This document shows, piece by piece, positions 44,842-58,135 of a stretch of 64,000 nt of DNA. The notes under the pieces were generated by a model. It had not been told where the DNA came from. It saw only the letters and a program-made list of their open reading frames with translations, and ran no database searches. The stretch is from Hemileia vastatrix (taxonomy: Eukaryota > Basidiomycota > Pucciniomycetes > Pucciniales > Zaghouaniaceae), in NCBI GenBank assembly GCA_030280995.1, contig JASXTE010000008.1, positions 25,760,693-25,824,692 on the forward strand, given 5' to 3'. The first letter of the stretch is position 1, and every line of letters starts with the position of its first letter. Position numbers and translations under genes: made by a program.

Positions 44842-45963
44842 TCAATCACTCAAATTAGAGGAAGAAAGAATTTCAAGGAGAGCAGGTAAATTTATGGGAT
44901 TTTGAGGATTTAAAAGTCTGAGTTGTTGAGGATTTAGAGATGCAAGATATAAGGGAGAATAACAGTCATTCGGCAAACCCCGGGGGACATGAGAAGGATT
45001 AAGGTTAGGGGATAATGTTGAAACCAAACTGATTCTTTTGTACAAGGCCAAGTTCTTTAGCACACTTCCAGAGTAGGTTGAATTATCTCGAATATCAAAG
45101 TGTTGTTGGTCAAGATATTGTGCAACTTTAGAAAAATCTTCAGACCTCCATTGCATTAAGATACGTCTTAACGATCCATCATTATCAATTTCGGTGTCTG
45201 AACAACACTTGATGTTTGTGAAAAGGTTGTGATAAGTTTCACAATGTGGAAGTTGTTTAAGAAGTTTAGTTCGGTTAACTGAATTCTAAGAATCTTTGTT
45301 ATTTGAAATAAAGGTCATAAATAAAAACGGTTGAAAAAAAAGGGATTTTCATACTTTTTTTTTAATTCTATATTTATGCTTTCTCACTTTGATTATTTCT
45401 TGAGAGCTATGAGAATCCTTCCCAAGTCTTAATCTATCAGCATGACCTAAAAACCAACGGTGAAGAACTCCTATTTGATTTGAGAAGCTAATTTGAGTTG
45501 AGTCAATTGGATATGCAATCAAATTATTGGTTTTTAAGGCATTGTCCCAGTGTTTAATGAGAATATTTTCCAAGACCTGGTTCCATTTGTCAAACCAATC
45601 TAGGTTCCAAGCAAAAGTTGATCCTGGGAAACCACACATGCGAAGGTGCTCAATAAAAGATTCACGGAAAATTGGTGGAAACTTTTCCGAAACCGCTGAA
45701 TTTGATTCTGGATGAGGTAGTTCAAAGGCAATGTTGCAAGAATTCATGTCGAATGATGAAAATCTTTCTAATTGCTCTTCAGTAGGGTTTTGTTTCCATC
45801 TATTTGATTCTGGTGACATATCCAAAAGTGAACGACAAAAATTGTGTATAGATCTACAAAAGTGAGAATTGAATGGAGGAAAAGTCTCATTAAAAATTCT
45901 ATTAAGTGTTCTTGTGTTTGTGGGCAGGTTTCCATGAGGAAAGTAAGAGCTACTAGGGTTCAT
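44842..45963 (-). CDS. unknown conserved-looking gene, convergent with the helicase
   Basis: Two exons (45963-45355 and 45285-44842), joined in phase by a GTATGA...TTCTTAG intron of 69 nt, give 350 residues with no stop. Recognisable features are only compositional: an aromatic-rich N-terminal half with two WFDKW/RWF-type segments, HADRLRLGKDSHSS near residue 180, then a basic KYRIKKK stretch and a Pro/Asn/Leu-rich tail. There is no signal peptide or membrane segment. Intactness, contrasting with its TE surroundings, argues that it is a real gene of the element or a recent cargo. The two genes share a 38-bp terminator region. Function unknown. Confidence 0.7.
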
Positions 45964-47038
45964 AAATAATTAGATTAAGAAAGTGTTCAATTAAATTAAA
46001 CAAAGAGGAAGGATAAATTGTTGAGCTCAAAAACTTTATGATCAAAGTTGATTTAAGGAGAAATATCACAAAAATTAAGAATAAGAAATATTTCGACTTT
46101 ATGGAATTATAATATGCATAAATTATATTTTTATATGCAACTTGAACTCAAAAGGAATGGTATAAAATAAAGAGAATGATTATGTGATAAAAGCAGACTC
46201 ATTTAAGAAACGGATTTTTTTTTCTTTTCAAAAAATTCTTCCACAAAAATAATTTGTTAAATGTGGGGCTATGTTCATTTTTTGATTACCAAAAAATTAT
46301 TTTTGGTCCAATATGATAGTAATACATATTCTATTGAGCAATTTTTTTCAACCTGAATAAATAGACTAGAGTGTCACTTCATCACATTTATGTATGAAAA
46401 GTTATACAAGGTTTCAGCTTTTATGTAATTCTTTAAGGTTTACACTTTTGTAGCATCTATTATTTGAGTATTTTTGATTTTTTCTTTATAGAAAATTCTA
46501 CCTAGTACAGACCAATTTTCAAATTGAAAGAAATATTTTTGTGATTGTTTTTTACAAAATATTAAACTTATTTTTGGGTTTAACTTTGATTTTTGGGGTA
46601 ATTTTTTAAAAATTATGTTAAAAATATGGATTACTTTTCTTATAGTCCATAACTAAGAATTTTTATCAAAATAAAATAATTATAGGGTAGTTAAATATAA
46701 CTAAGAAGGCATTTGATAGAAAAATAATTAAGATGCTTGTGCGTACAACAGAATTTTTTCTATGATAGAAAATATTCTGATAAACATGCATGCATTGTTT
46801 TACAAAATGCAGAGAGTATACAGAATACAAATAAAGTAGACTGCATAACTTTAAATTAATATATAATTTATCCGATTAAAAATTAAACATTTAAACTTAA
46901 ATAATTTCAACACATATTCCATCATATTCTTTTGATAAAAAAATGTAGCTTATATTAGCTAGTGCCTTTCAAAAAAAGGAATACCTTCAATCGGTAACTT
47001 TGAATAGCTAACTTATTCCTACAATTATCACAATTACA
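45964..47038. other. AT-rich intergenic region between divergent genes
   Basis: About 1.1 kb with no ORF or repeat recognised. It lies between the start of the minus-strand gene (45963) and the start of the transposase gene (47039), so it should hold a two-way promoter region. Confidence 0.6.
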
Positions 47039-50000
47039 ATGCCTCCATTTTTTCATGTATGTCAATGTCAAGATCTTGGATGTGTCAATAGAAAGTATCA
47101 AACTTCTTCTGGGTCCTTTGAAGTTGGTATGGCTTTCAAAAGCTCTAATTCTTATGCAAAACATCAAGAGGAAAGAAATAGGAAGGCCCAGATGGTCATT
47201 TCTTCCAACAATCCACTTAACATTGGAAGTTCCCGCTCCACAGAAACAGTAAGCTGTATATCTATAGTTCAATGTTAGAATTAAAGTCTTTATGATGTTT
47301 CAATGATTTATTACATAGGGGCAGTTGCTATTGGGGGCAGAAGTATCTTCAACAGTCTCTAGAAACTCAAATCTTGGGGAAAGGTATAGCCAAATAATTA
47401 TGTGGCAGGCAGCAAAGCTTTCTCTGATTCATCATTTGAGCAAAGAAGGTTGTACTCAATTTTTGGATGAAGAAATTAAGAAGCTCAAACTTCTAGGTGA
47501 TAGTGGAATACTGGATTCTGATAGCATTGTCCGCCTGGTCCCACACTCGATAGATAGAGTTTTTAGTCGATTAAAGCTCAATCAATTATTTTTCACTAAA
47601 ACATGCTGTCCTAAATGCTTTGCTCTTTATGAGTATAACTCTGAATCTCAGCCATCTATACTATGTTGCAATCAACCGTTTCTTTCATCATCAAAGCGCT
47701 ATTTAAAAATGTTTGGAGCAGGACAAATTGCAGTTAAATGTGATGAAAGGCTGTATTTGATGGAGGAACATCAAGAACATGTAAAATACTTATCTCTTAA
47801 AACATTTCATCACCATTCTTTTATCGACTGGCTTAAGGAAAAGATCAAACTGTTAAAATTTGAGCTTCTGATTGAGAAGAAAACCCCTGTGGCAGAACGT
47901 GTAGAGTGTGATTTGATGAAGGATGTTTGTGATGGTTCAATTTGGAAAAACTTTCCCATAACCACTCCATCTCTGGATAGCAATGATGATGAATATACGA
48001 TAACTTCAGGCAACTTAATTTTTACTTTATATGTTGACTGGTTTAGGCCTGGTGGCAATAGGATTGGAGGTCATCAGAAGTCTGTAGGCAATATTATGAT
48101 GGTGTGTATGAGCCTACCTCAAGAAGATAGATACAAAATGGAAAATCTTTTTTTGTATTCTATTATACCCGGACCAACAGAACCCACAAGTGAACAGCTT
48201 AATCACCTTCTAAAACCACTGGTTAATGATCTACAAACTCTATGGGATGGTATATTGATTGAAAAGACACATCTTTATCCACGAGGCCGGAAATTAAGAG
48301 TTGCATTGTTCTCTTTGATAGGTGACATTCCTGCAATACGAAAATTGGCTGGCTTTTCGAGTCACTCTGCAAAAATGTTCTGCTCTTTCTGTAATATCTC
48401 TAAAGATGAAATTAGTGAAAAGAATGTGGGAAATTTTTCATTACGGAATCATGAGGATCATATGTGCTGGGCGACAAAGTGGAAAAATTCTAAGTCACAT
48501 TGGGAGCGTGTATCAATTGTTCAAAATCATGGGGTACGATGGAGTGAGCTGAATAACCTTGAATATTGGCGTCCAACTGAATATTGCTCAATTGATGTTA
48601 TGCATTCACATATGCTTGGCAACCTAAAAGATCACAGTCTAAGCTATTTTCAAATCCAAAATGCAGCAAAAGATCTAGAAAGAAAGCTGGAAAAGGATAA
48701 AAATTGGCATGTAAGAGAAGAAGATGATGATTTCTTTTCTGATACTTCACTGCACAAACATTCGAAAAATCGTAGAAGTAGCTTAAGCACCACGAATAAT
48801 GATGATGATGATACAGGACACACGAGACAGCACAAGCGGCAAAGACGTACGAGTTCAAGACAGTCATCAAGTCATCATGGACTAGATAATGAAGGATTGG
48901 GAACAAATCGATCAAGAAGCCAGAGTAGGTCATCCAGCTCCAAATTTATTCCTCCATATAGCGATGTGGCCTCAATACAGTCTCACAGCAGTGACAGTAG
49001 GAATTCATTGTATAACTTAAGGCAAAGAAGCATTAGCATATCACAGAGTGAAGGATCTCACTCATCAAATGAGACAGCTAGAGATGAAGAAAATAAAAGG
49101 AAAGGTAAGGAGAAAGAAAATGAAGGTAGTAGTAATCCATGAATCACAGCAGCAGAGCTACAGGTTGTATGGAAGATGATTGATCAAGTAAGAAGACCTT
49201 CCTGGCTAACACGAGTTCCAAAATCAGTAGGATCTAAAAAGGCAGGATCCCTCAAGGCAGCAGAATGGCACATGCTGTATACTCTCTACTTCCCTTTGTC
49301 ACTTATACCCCTTTGGTTTGAAAAATTTAAAGAATCTGAATCTTCAGCTTCCTCAGCTGATAAACCAAGAGAATATTATCTTCTCAAGTCACTTGTAACA
49401 TTATGCTCGATCACCAATTTTTTGACATTAAAAAATATACAGACTAATGAGCTTAAAGATCTAGATCAATTTCTGTTAGAGTATCGTGAGTGCCTTGAAG
49501 AGGGTTGGAAGAATATTAATGCAAAGCCAAATCTGCATATCACTCAACATTATCCTGAAATGATAAAGCGTCTTGGTCCACCATCAGGTACAGCTACTTG
49601 GTCTGGAGAGCGGGTGAATCATATATTATCTGAAATTCCAAAAAATCACCATCCACGTATGTAATGTTTGTAAGCAATGATTTAAAAACTCAGCTGTGCT
49701 AATTTAATAATATTTACCACAGGAGAGATACCGCTAACAATGCTCAAACATTGGTATCGGAAGTCTAGGGTATTAGATCTTGGTGAAGCTGAAGATAATG
49801 ATCAATGTGAGACTAAAAAAATCCATATTGATCTCAATAAACAAAACAAATGGATCCATCTAAGTATGGCATTATTTACTAAATGGGTAAGGGCACAAAT
49901 GGGAAAAGAAACTTCAAGACGGGCTTTGACACCATCGGAGAAAAGTGGGGATCGGGTAGTTGAAAATGTAGCAAGCATATTGATACATGGAAAGAGGTTT

Positions 50001-50417
50001 ACTAGTTACCATCGACACATTGCTAATTCAACAATTGAATTCTACTATGGAAAAGATAGCCAGTTTGGGCAAATTGATGATCTTTTCAGATCAAAGGAAG
50101 AGATTGATCAAATATATTTAATAGTAAGTCCTTTCAAGGAGCTCCGTCCAGAAGAAACATCAAAGGATCCCTATGAGCTTTTCCCACAAGTGCATTGTCG
50201 GTTAGTAAGAGTAGCCAAAGCAACTCAAATTGTGATTAAGAAAGATGCAATAATTGGGCATGCAGCTACTGTCGAGCACAAAAAAGGAATGTTTGGAATC
50301 AAAGACGAGGTTGTCACTGCCATTGGACTGCAGAAAGTAGTGAGTGAAAAAATTAATCAAATTTATTTTCTGTTGACTAACATCTTTGTGTTAATTTGGG
50401 ATTGGGGAAATTTGTAA
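47039..50417 (+). CDS. Tnp2/Plavaka-type CACTA transposase (one internal TGA)
   Basis: Three exons (47039-47248, 47319-49656, 49723-50417) join in phase to 1081 codons. The N-terminus has a CQCQDLGC cysteine cluster and a histidine (YAKHQEE), the usual small zinc module. The core matches the Tnp2 family: LYVDWFRPGGNRIGGHQ near 48030, VGNIMMVCMSLP, IIPGPTEP, LIGDIPAIRKLAGFSSHSAKMFCSFC near 48320-48390. After a long Ser/Arg/Asp-rich insert it resumes with RRPSWLTRVPKSVG, LKAAEWHMLY and HITQHYPEMIKRLGP. One TGA at 49140-49142 lies in the low-complexity insert; the frame is otherwise open. The last residues may be a read-through into an intron at GTGAGT. It would cut CACTA termini. It agrees with the CACCA ends of this element and of 37560-39428. 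Confidence 0.88.
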
Positions 50418-50843
50418 GATTGGTGATATTTGTAAATGGTGAAAGAAATAATTCAATGCTCAATTAAAAAATGCAATGCATCCAACTTACCTTATCATAA
50501 ATCAGTGAACAATTACTTTGGTTGCTTTTATTGCGAGAGAACCCATGCTTTCAATGAGTCATTTTTATCTTAAATGTAAGAATGAAAGAAATAAAATCAT
50601 GATAATGAGAAATATGATAAAATTTTTACTTAATGAATGATCTTCTTGCTCATTCATCTACTATAAATAGTTTGACCTTCCAACTTTAGCTGATAGCTAT
50701 ATATTATTCACTTTATTTTTCAACAAGAGAACATACACGTTTACAATACTATATACATAGTATCTTTTTTTACTTTAGCTTTGATAGGTATAAATTTTAA
50801 CAACTGATTATTTTTATTTTATTTTATTTTATTACAGTTCATC
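50418..50843. other. short spacer
   Basis: AT-rich; ends in a TTTTATTTTATTTTATTACAG tract just before the next ATG. No other feature seen. Confidence 0.5.
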
Positions 50844-52508
50844 ATGGATGATAATTTTGAAGGGATGTCTGTTGACCCAACCGATTCTGATTGTTTTCCG
50901 CCTCAACATACTAATACTGGAAATACTCCTCCACCACCCTCTGCTGATCCACCTCCAGATGCATATCAATCTGTACCACCTAATCCTAACCCACCACCTA
51001 ATCCCAATCCTGGCCAAGAGTCTCATTCAGAACCGAGAAATTTTAATCCCAATCATCCTTCTGCTTCTGAAAGTGCTAATCAGCAAGCTGATCAGCTAGG
51101 AAGAGATTGGGCTAGTGAAGTATTGAGGGAATTTTTTGGAGACCAATCATCATCTGCTCAGCCTAACCAAGGAGCAAGCACAAGTGGAGCAGGTAAGTCA
51201 AATTTGTAGTGTATTCTTTTATTGAAAAATAACCAATTTAATTAACTTATTTGAATTGTTAGTGAATCCCTCAATCATTATGGGTATCAGTGATTACCAC
51301 AGACTCAATTCAGCAGAGTCTCATGAGCGAGAACGGTGGTTAAGGGCTGTAAGAGGCTTAGTTAGAAGGAATGATGTTCCCAGGAGCTCAGACAGTCTAA
51401 ATAGAAATATTTACCACTTTCTGAAGTATTGTCTTGGGGGACCAACACAAATATCAAAATATCCTGCGAGCCCAACACCTTTGGAGATTGAAAATTGGAA
51501 AGATTGGAGCCAATTCAAACTAAAAACCATTCAAACTGTCCTAACCCAAGTCCAATCTTCTAACCGTGCCAATTCTGCAGCTGATCGACAATTTCTGATA
51601 ACCAATTCTATAGCCTTCTTGCAATCCAAAATTCGACTACCCAAATTTTTTCCAGCACCTGAGCCTCGAGGACTAAAAGGAGGAGCACTGATCCCACTTT
51701 CTGTCAAAAGAAACTTAGAGAGTGAATTGCAAGAAAAAGGTTTTCGGAAATTCGCGTTGATTGGACTTGCTGTGATTTTTCAGAATCAACTTGGAATCAA
51801 GTCATGGGAAGCATAGTATGCGACCACTGTACCAGATGGCTCACCACCTTGAATACAATCGATCAGTCAAAGCTTCAGTTCACTCAATGTTTTATTGAGA
51901 AATGGGTAGTCAATAAGGGGAAGGAGATGATAAGGTTGTTTGGGCAAGAAGAGGAAAGGGTAGCAAGAGAAAAGATTGAAAAGAGGGCAAGGGCACAAGT
52001 AAAACGTTATCGGACCAAGGTAAGTTTTTTATTTTACTTTGCTTTTTGTTATTATGAAGCTGATTTAGTTGGAATTCAGATTGCTAGTGCACGCTACAAG
52101 TTAGCAAGAGATCTCTGCAGTGATGTGCCAGGTTTTTTTGTGCTTTTTAATGATACTAGGTGCATCTCTGATATTGAGGAAGGCCCAGCACCAGCCCCAA
52201 CTGCACCTATCCGAGCTATTCCTGGATGGCGAAATCCTGAACTCAATGATTTGTTTAAAAAAATGGATAAGATGACAAAGGACTTAGCCCATACACCAGC
52301 TCAAAAAAAATCAGCATTAAAAACATATTCACGGTCATCAGAAAGGACAGTTGCACAAAATGGTATATTCAATGTTCCCAAATACCTCCCCAAGAATTGC
52401 TATTCAGCAACATTTTTGCAAGGATTATCTGTGAATGAACGTGAGTCACTTGGGGTTGGAGCTGATATTGATCTGGTAAAGATTCGGGAATCAATTAATA
52501 GAGCATAA
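50844..52508 (+). CDS. unknown gene downstream of the transposase, possibly frameshifted
   Basis: Exon 1 (50844-51192) encodes a Pro/Asn-rich disordered start (PPNPNPPPNPNP) and a WASEVLREFFGD helix. A GTAAGT...GTTAG intron leads in phase to exon 2 (51263-51816), whose residues ISDYHRLNSAESHERERWL and FFPAPEPRGLKGGALIPLS look conserved. The frame closes with TAG at 51814. Coding-like sequence continues at once in another frame from about 51840 (a basic helix EEERVAREKIEKRARAQ), across a 60-nt intron (52020-52079), to 52508. A frameshift or an unrecognised splice near 51800 would unite them into one protein of about 520 residues. No family recognised. Same orientation as the transposase, so probably part of the same element. 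Confidence 0.6.
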
Positions 52509-52734
52509 ACATCATCATAACTTAGGTATAACGGTGATCTTCTGTGTAATATAGCTATCTTATATTGAATTTTATGTATTCTGTTTTTTTTCAAAGCAGC
52601 TTGGTAAATGTTATAAAGTGATATTGAGAGAGAGTAACATTTTATTTAAGAAAAACAAATAATGTATGAGATATAAAAATGTATTTTCAACAAATTGATG
52701 GTCCATACCTCTTTATGTCACATTTATGTATCCA

Positions 52735-54675
52735 TATTAATTTCAATCGAATTTAATGTTGACCAATACATAGTGAATACACGCTATGCCACTTATACTT
52801 GCCAGGCATTGCTACCATTAAATATGCCAGTATCAAAAATTAATTTCGATCGAAATTAATGAGCATGATAATCATGAATTTCTGGAGTCAACTGCTTATT
52901 TTTATGCATGGTGCCTTGCCAACATTAATTTCGATCGAAATTACTTTTGATACTGGCATATTGCATGGTGTCTATTCCTGGAAAGTGTAAGTGGCATAGT
53001 GTGTATTCATTACGTATTGGTCAACATTAATTTCAATAGAATTTAATATTGACATTTTCATATTGAACCCAAACCAGCAAACGACCCAAAAAATTCTTCA
53101 TAAAACTGCTCATTAATTTCGATCGAAATTAGTGAGCACCATATACATATTGAATGGTAGTTATATCTGGTGTGTGTAAGTTGTAAAGCTTGTGTTCAAT
53201 GTTTATTGGTCAACATTAATTTTGATTGAAATTAATATTAATGTGTAAATGATATTTACATGCTCAATATGCATTGTAATGTGTTTACTTAAGAATAGAG
53301 TGCCCTACTTTTCATCTTACATAAAAATGCTTGGTGGCATGTCAAATTCAATTTTTATTAAAATTAATGTTGACATGTTACCATGCATAACAGTAAGCAA
53401 CTGACTGAATAAATTGATGATAATCATGAACCTTAATTTCGATTGAAATTAATGTTGCCAAGTGCAGATTGAAAAAAAGCTATGCCACTTACACTAGCCA
53501 GGCATATCTACTATTTATTATGTATTGGTCAACATTAATTTTTATAGAAATTAATATGGATATGTAAGTTTTATATTTACCCTCAACATGTATAGTAAAT
53601 TTCAATACTTAAAAATACTTGCCGTCCTTTACATGTCATGCAAAAAAGCATTATATCATTTCAACATTAATTTTGATCAAAATTAATGTTGGCATGCCAT
53701 TATGCATTGAAATAACTAACTGACTGAAAAAGTTCATGATCAAAATGCTCATTAATTTTGATCAAAATTAATGTTGACCAATACATATTGAATATAAGTA
53801 ATCTCTGCTTACTCAGACCAGATATAACTACCATTCAATATGTATATGGTCAGCCTTAATTTCGACCGAAATTAATGGGAAGTTTTATGAAGAATCTTCT
53901 GGGTTGTTTTCTGGCTTGGGTTCAATATGCAAATGTCAACATTAAATTCGATCAAAATTAATGTTGACCAATACATAATGAATACACACTATGCCACTTA
54001 CACTTTCCAGGCATATATACATGCAATATGCCAGTATCAAAAGTAAATTCGATCGAAATTAATGTTGGCAAGGCACCATGCATAAAAATAAGCAGTTGAC
54101 TCCAGAAATTCATGATTATCATGCTCATTAATTTCGATCGAAATTAATTTTTGATACTGGCATATTTAATGGTAGCTATGCCTGGCAAGTGTAAGTGGCA
54201 TAGCATGTATTCATTATGTATTAGTCAACATTAATTTCGATTGAAATTAATATGGACATGGACTATGCATAAAATTCCTATAAGTATAGGTAAGCTAAGC
54301 AGTTAGATAAACTGGTTTGATCAAGTACACCATATAAAAATTGATGTTTTAATGCCTTGGTTAATTTTGATCAAAATTAATTTTAAGCCATGCATGTTGA
54401 ATTTTATCTATGTCTGTGTAGTCCATGTGAAATGGCTTGTATTCAATATGCAGGGGTCTATATTAATTTCGATCGAAATTATGAGGTTCATTGCCTCATA
54501 AATTTGATGTTTTCTGTCAGTGTTTCATGCATGGTGCCATGTGATACTTGTTGATTCCTATCAAAATTAATTTCAACACCAATATATTGAATACAAACCA
54601 TGGCACTTACAGTACTTGGTCATAGCTAAAATTCAATATGCTAGTCTCAAAATTAATTTCGATAGAAATTTATCA
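52735..54675. repeat. palindrome-punctuated satellite
   Basis: About 20 copies of a palindrome with consensus TTAATTTCGATCGAAATTAA, at intervals of 82-136 bp (near 52738, 52842, 52925, 53027, 53113, 53216, 53352, 53432, 53536, 53664, 53754, 53854, 53940, 54044, 54126, 54229, 54363, 54464, 54553, 54652). The spacers are a small set of modules used in both orientations: the module after the second palindrome (52862-52922) recurs exactly inverted at about 54062-54123. The array 52738-54250 is itself one large inverted repeat. Noncoding. Confidence 0.9.
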
Positions 54676-55706
54676 GGATCCATGAAGTTTATCAATAGTG
54701 TATGAGTTAAGTTTCAAGTCATATGTTTCATCATTTTCTTGCACCCATTTCTAGGTTATCTCAACAATTTTTTTCAAGTTTTATTATATTAATCAAAACT
54801 GTGGTAAGTTGTGAAAAATTAGCTAATCCAAATCTCAAATTGAATATTAATATTTTAATAATTTTGAATGTTGCTTAAGGTATTTCATTGGGTGATTCAT
54901 AATAATATTTTATCAACTTAGTAGTCCTATCACTTTTGAAAAGTAACAATTTTGGTATAGTTAGGGACAACAATGCAATATCTTGTGCAGACTAAGATAT
55001 ATTGCAAAATAAAACTATTCAATTTTTTTTTTCCCTTAGTTGTATCCAAGTTTATCAAAGGTTTGGTCACGGTGCCCACACCCTAGCCTGACACTCCTCC
55101 TGTCACTTAAAAAACAAATTCTTATCTTAAATTCTAATGTTACCAATTTTATATTTATAATTCATTTCTTGTTTGATGAGGCATATCAGTATATATGTGA
55201 ATCTTGCATTGTCATCTGAAAGTAAATTTAACAAATATTCATAAAGGATTATCCTTTTTTTCATATAATATACTAATTAAGTGTATCTCCATTGTTTAGG
55301 AATAAATTCTAATTTAAAAAATTTTGTATCTACCCGTGGCAATTTTCATATGGGATATAAATTTGTTATTATTTGTTTTTCACACTAAAAGTCCCCAAAG
55401 AATTACTAGTATTTTCTGTTAGCTACGTCAAATTTCGCTTCAATATAAACAGATTGTGATTTAGTATGTTACTCAGTTTACCCCACTATGAATAATACAT
55501 GTTAAAAAAAGCTCAAATAATATAAAATCCCCCTCTTTATGTTTTCTGTTTCTTTCATCCTCACTTTAATTTTAATCTTATTCAATTTTTTATCCTATTA
55601 AATTATCAACTTCAATTTTCTAGAATAGAGTTTCTTATAATTATTCATCATATTACATCATAATTTTTTGATATCGAATACTTTTTTTTAATATTCATTA
55701 ATCAAT
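54676..55706. other. AT-rich intergenic region
   Basis: No gene or repeat recognised between the satellite and the next ATG. The last 200 bp are pyrimidine-rich, as expected upstream of a gene. Confidence 0.6.
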
Positions 55707-58135
55707 ATGTCTAGTATACAAAATCCTACACCTCCACTTTGTATGTATATCATGTTCCTCTCTCTTAATTTATATATTTCACTTATGTTCTATATCTTTT
55801 TTTTTCAAAAATTTGATTTTCCAGCACCCAAATGTGTTTCATCCCACTCTCTGATTGATACTCGCTTTGAAGCTTTTGAGCTTGCACCATGTCTGCCACA
55901 TGGCATGGCACCTAACCCTCCTGTACTTAGCAATGAGAGGCATGAAATAACGAGAGTTCAATATCACAATTTACTTGAATTGGCTAGAGATAAAACAGAA
56001 GAATTTGTCAAGATCCTTAACAATAATCCTTCTCCTTCATATTTATCTAACCCTTGTAATGACTTACTCCAATATGTGAAAAGCCTTGAAAAATGTATGT
56101 TCATCACCTTTTTTGTCTCCTTTTAAATTAGTAGATAAGATTATTAATATTTTTTTTTCTTCATATATATTTGTAGCTTATGAGGAGGGTATGATTCCTC
56201 CTGATGAAGTCATTGTCATTAGGGATGATGATGAGACAGATGAACCATCAGCTTCAACTCATGCTTCAACTTCTAAGGAAAATCTTGAAACACCTGTTAT
56301 CCGCTCCAAGAAAAAGAGATTATCCCAAGGCTCCTCTTTTGTTTGACGTATTAAACCGGCTTCTGCTAATGAATTTTCTGATGTATCAAATAATAAATCT
56401 CAAAAAAAAAGCAAAGGTTTTGATAATGAGTATATTCTTGTTTCCTTTTTTTTTATTGTTATTCTTTTATCTTTAAAATTCAATCATATATCTCTTTTAT
56501 TGCTTACATATTATACTTTTTATCTTTCTTTTGATATTTTGTACCAGAAACTCACCTGCTGTAGATTGTTCCATCCATAAACGCCCTCTCCCTGATGAAG
56601 ATGATGAAAAGAGCAATGAAAATAGCGATGATCAACTGTCAGAATATGAAGCTATGCTTGTTCATCAAAAAAAGCAAAGTTTAAAATCTTCTTCAAGACA
56701 TGTTGATATGTTTGATAAAGATGATGATTCAAACAGCTCATCACCAAATTCCTTCATTTCTAAGAAGCAATACCCATCACCTCCTAAATTACCTACTTTG
56801 ACCTCTTTGAAAGCTTCTCTACCAATGAAATCAACTCCAATCAAGATATCGAAAAAACCTCTAACTTATTCACCCTCAGTTCTAAAAGAATCTGATTTGC
56901 AGGAGGAATTCTGTAAAATTCATAATTTTTATAAAGGTAGAATCAGCACGGCAAAGGTCCTCAGGTCGTGGTTGGAAATTGTTACTCTCCTCGAATTACG
57001 CTCTTCTACTTCTTCCCAAGAACCCATGTCAAATATTCCAATGTTTACTTTTCATTGGGAAAAATCTTGTGGAGAAGATTGGCTTTCAAAACTTACTGAG
57101 TTATGTAAGTTACCATAATTTTTAGTCTTGACTTTTGTTCTTTTACTTATTATTTTTTCCTTTTGTAGCAAATATTTTTTTAGAGATTGATAGCTCACAG
57201 CTATGGGTACTCGATAATATTGATTTCAAAAAAATGGAAGATTTATGTGATCCTGATGGTTTAAATACTGAAATTCTTTCCTCAACAAAGAAAACAGATC
57301 ACCCTGAATCCAATCTTATCCGAATGCTCATGAGATTAATGATCCCAAGTGACCACTGCCGTTCTTCATGGGTATCTCTTATATCATCTTCACTTTATCT
57401 GACCGCACATGAATTCAGCCAGCTTCCATCACATCAAAACATTAACTCAGATTGTCCAATTGAACGTGGTCTTCAGCTTCTAGCTCACCTTTCAAATCTG
57501 AAGAGTCCGATTTCTGATGGCTTAGAAGTTGGTCCCACTGCACTTCAAACCCGTGATATATCAATGTCAACTCTTCTTCAAATCAGCAATATTATCATTG
57601 ATATAATTATGTCAATTATCATTCTTAAATCAAAATATTGTGCTGCAACAATATCAAGTGGCAAGACTAGTGAAGTTCAACAATCAAGTGAGAAAAACGA
57701 AAAAACTGAACTGACTATAATGAGAGAGAAACAAAAGGCTGCACTAAACAAAATAAATTCTGAATACTCCCACCACCGATATCAATCTTTCACATTCTAT
57801 ATAATTGATGGTGTCCGTGGTTTATTTCTGAGCACTCAAGATCATAGATTGGCTTCAGCAGCTGATTGCTTGGAGGTAATATCAGAAGTTAAGTTTCTTA
57901 ATTTACATGAAAAAAAAATCATTTGATGGAAGAAATAATTTGGAAAAATTTTAATAACTATATTTTAACATTAATAAAACCTTTTATAGGCAAGTGTGAT
58001 CCATTTCCTTTAAAATTTGATACCCCAAGTCCTCCGGGAATTGCTAGGGATATTTCTGCAGATTTTCTTAATCACTGGAGCTCCATTCAGCCAGTATCAC
58101 CTTTTTTTGCTAAACACAGCCTTTCAATAAATTAA
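55707..58135 (+). CDS. six-exon gene of unknown function (one internal TGA)
   Basis: Exons 55707-55740, 55825-56094, 56177-56429, 56548-57104, 57169-57875 and 57995-58135 join in phase to 654 codons. Residues of note: FEAFELAPCLPHGMAP and a helical VQYHNLLELARDKTEEFVKIL near the N-terminus; a long acidic/Ser-rich linker with PPKLPTLTSL and PIKISKKPL; then a folded-looking half (LRSWLEIVTLLELR, WVLDNIDFKKMEDLCDPDG, IDGVRGLFLSTQDHR). A TGA at 56344-56346 lies in the linker after KKKRLSQGSSFV; the frame is otherwise open. The last splice (GAG/GTAATA to GGCAAG) is the least certain. There is no membrane segment except a weak IIIDIIMSIII near 57600. No family recognised. It lies between the satellite and the TET/JBP-like gene. 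Confidence 0.65.

Noticed and set aside
48598..48933. Minus-strand Cys/His-rich ORFs
   Set aside because: Antisense of the Ser/Arg-rich insert of the Tnp2 transposase.
52735..54675. CRISPR-like array
   Set aside because: The repeats are perfect palindromes with re-used, inverted spacers in eukaryotic DNA; there are no cas genes.
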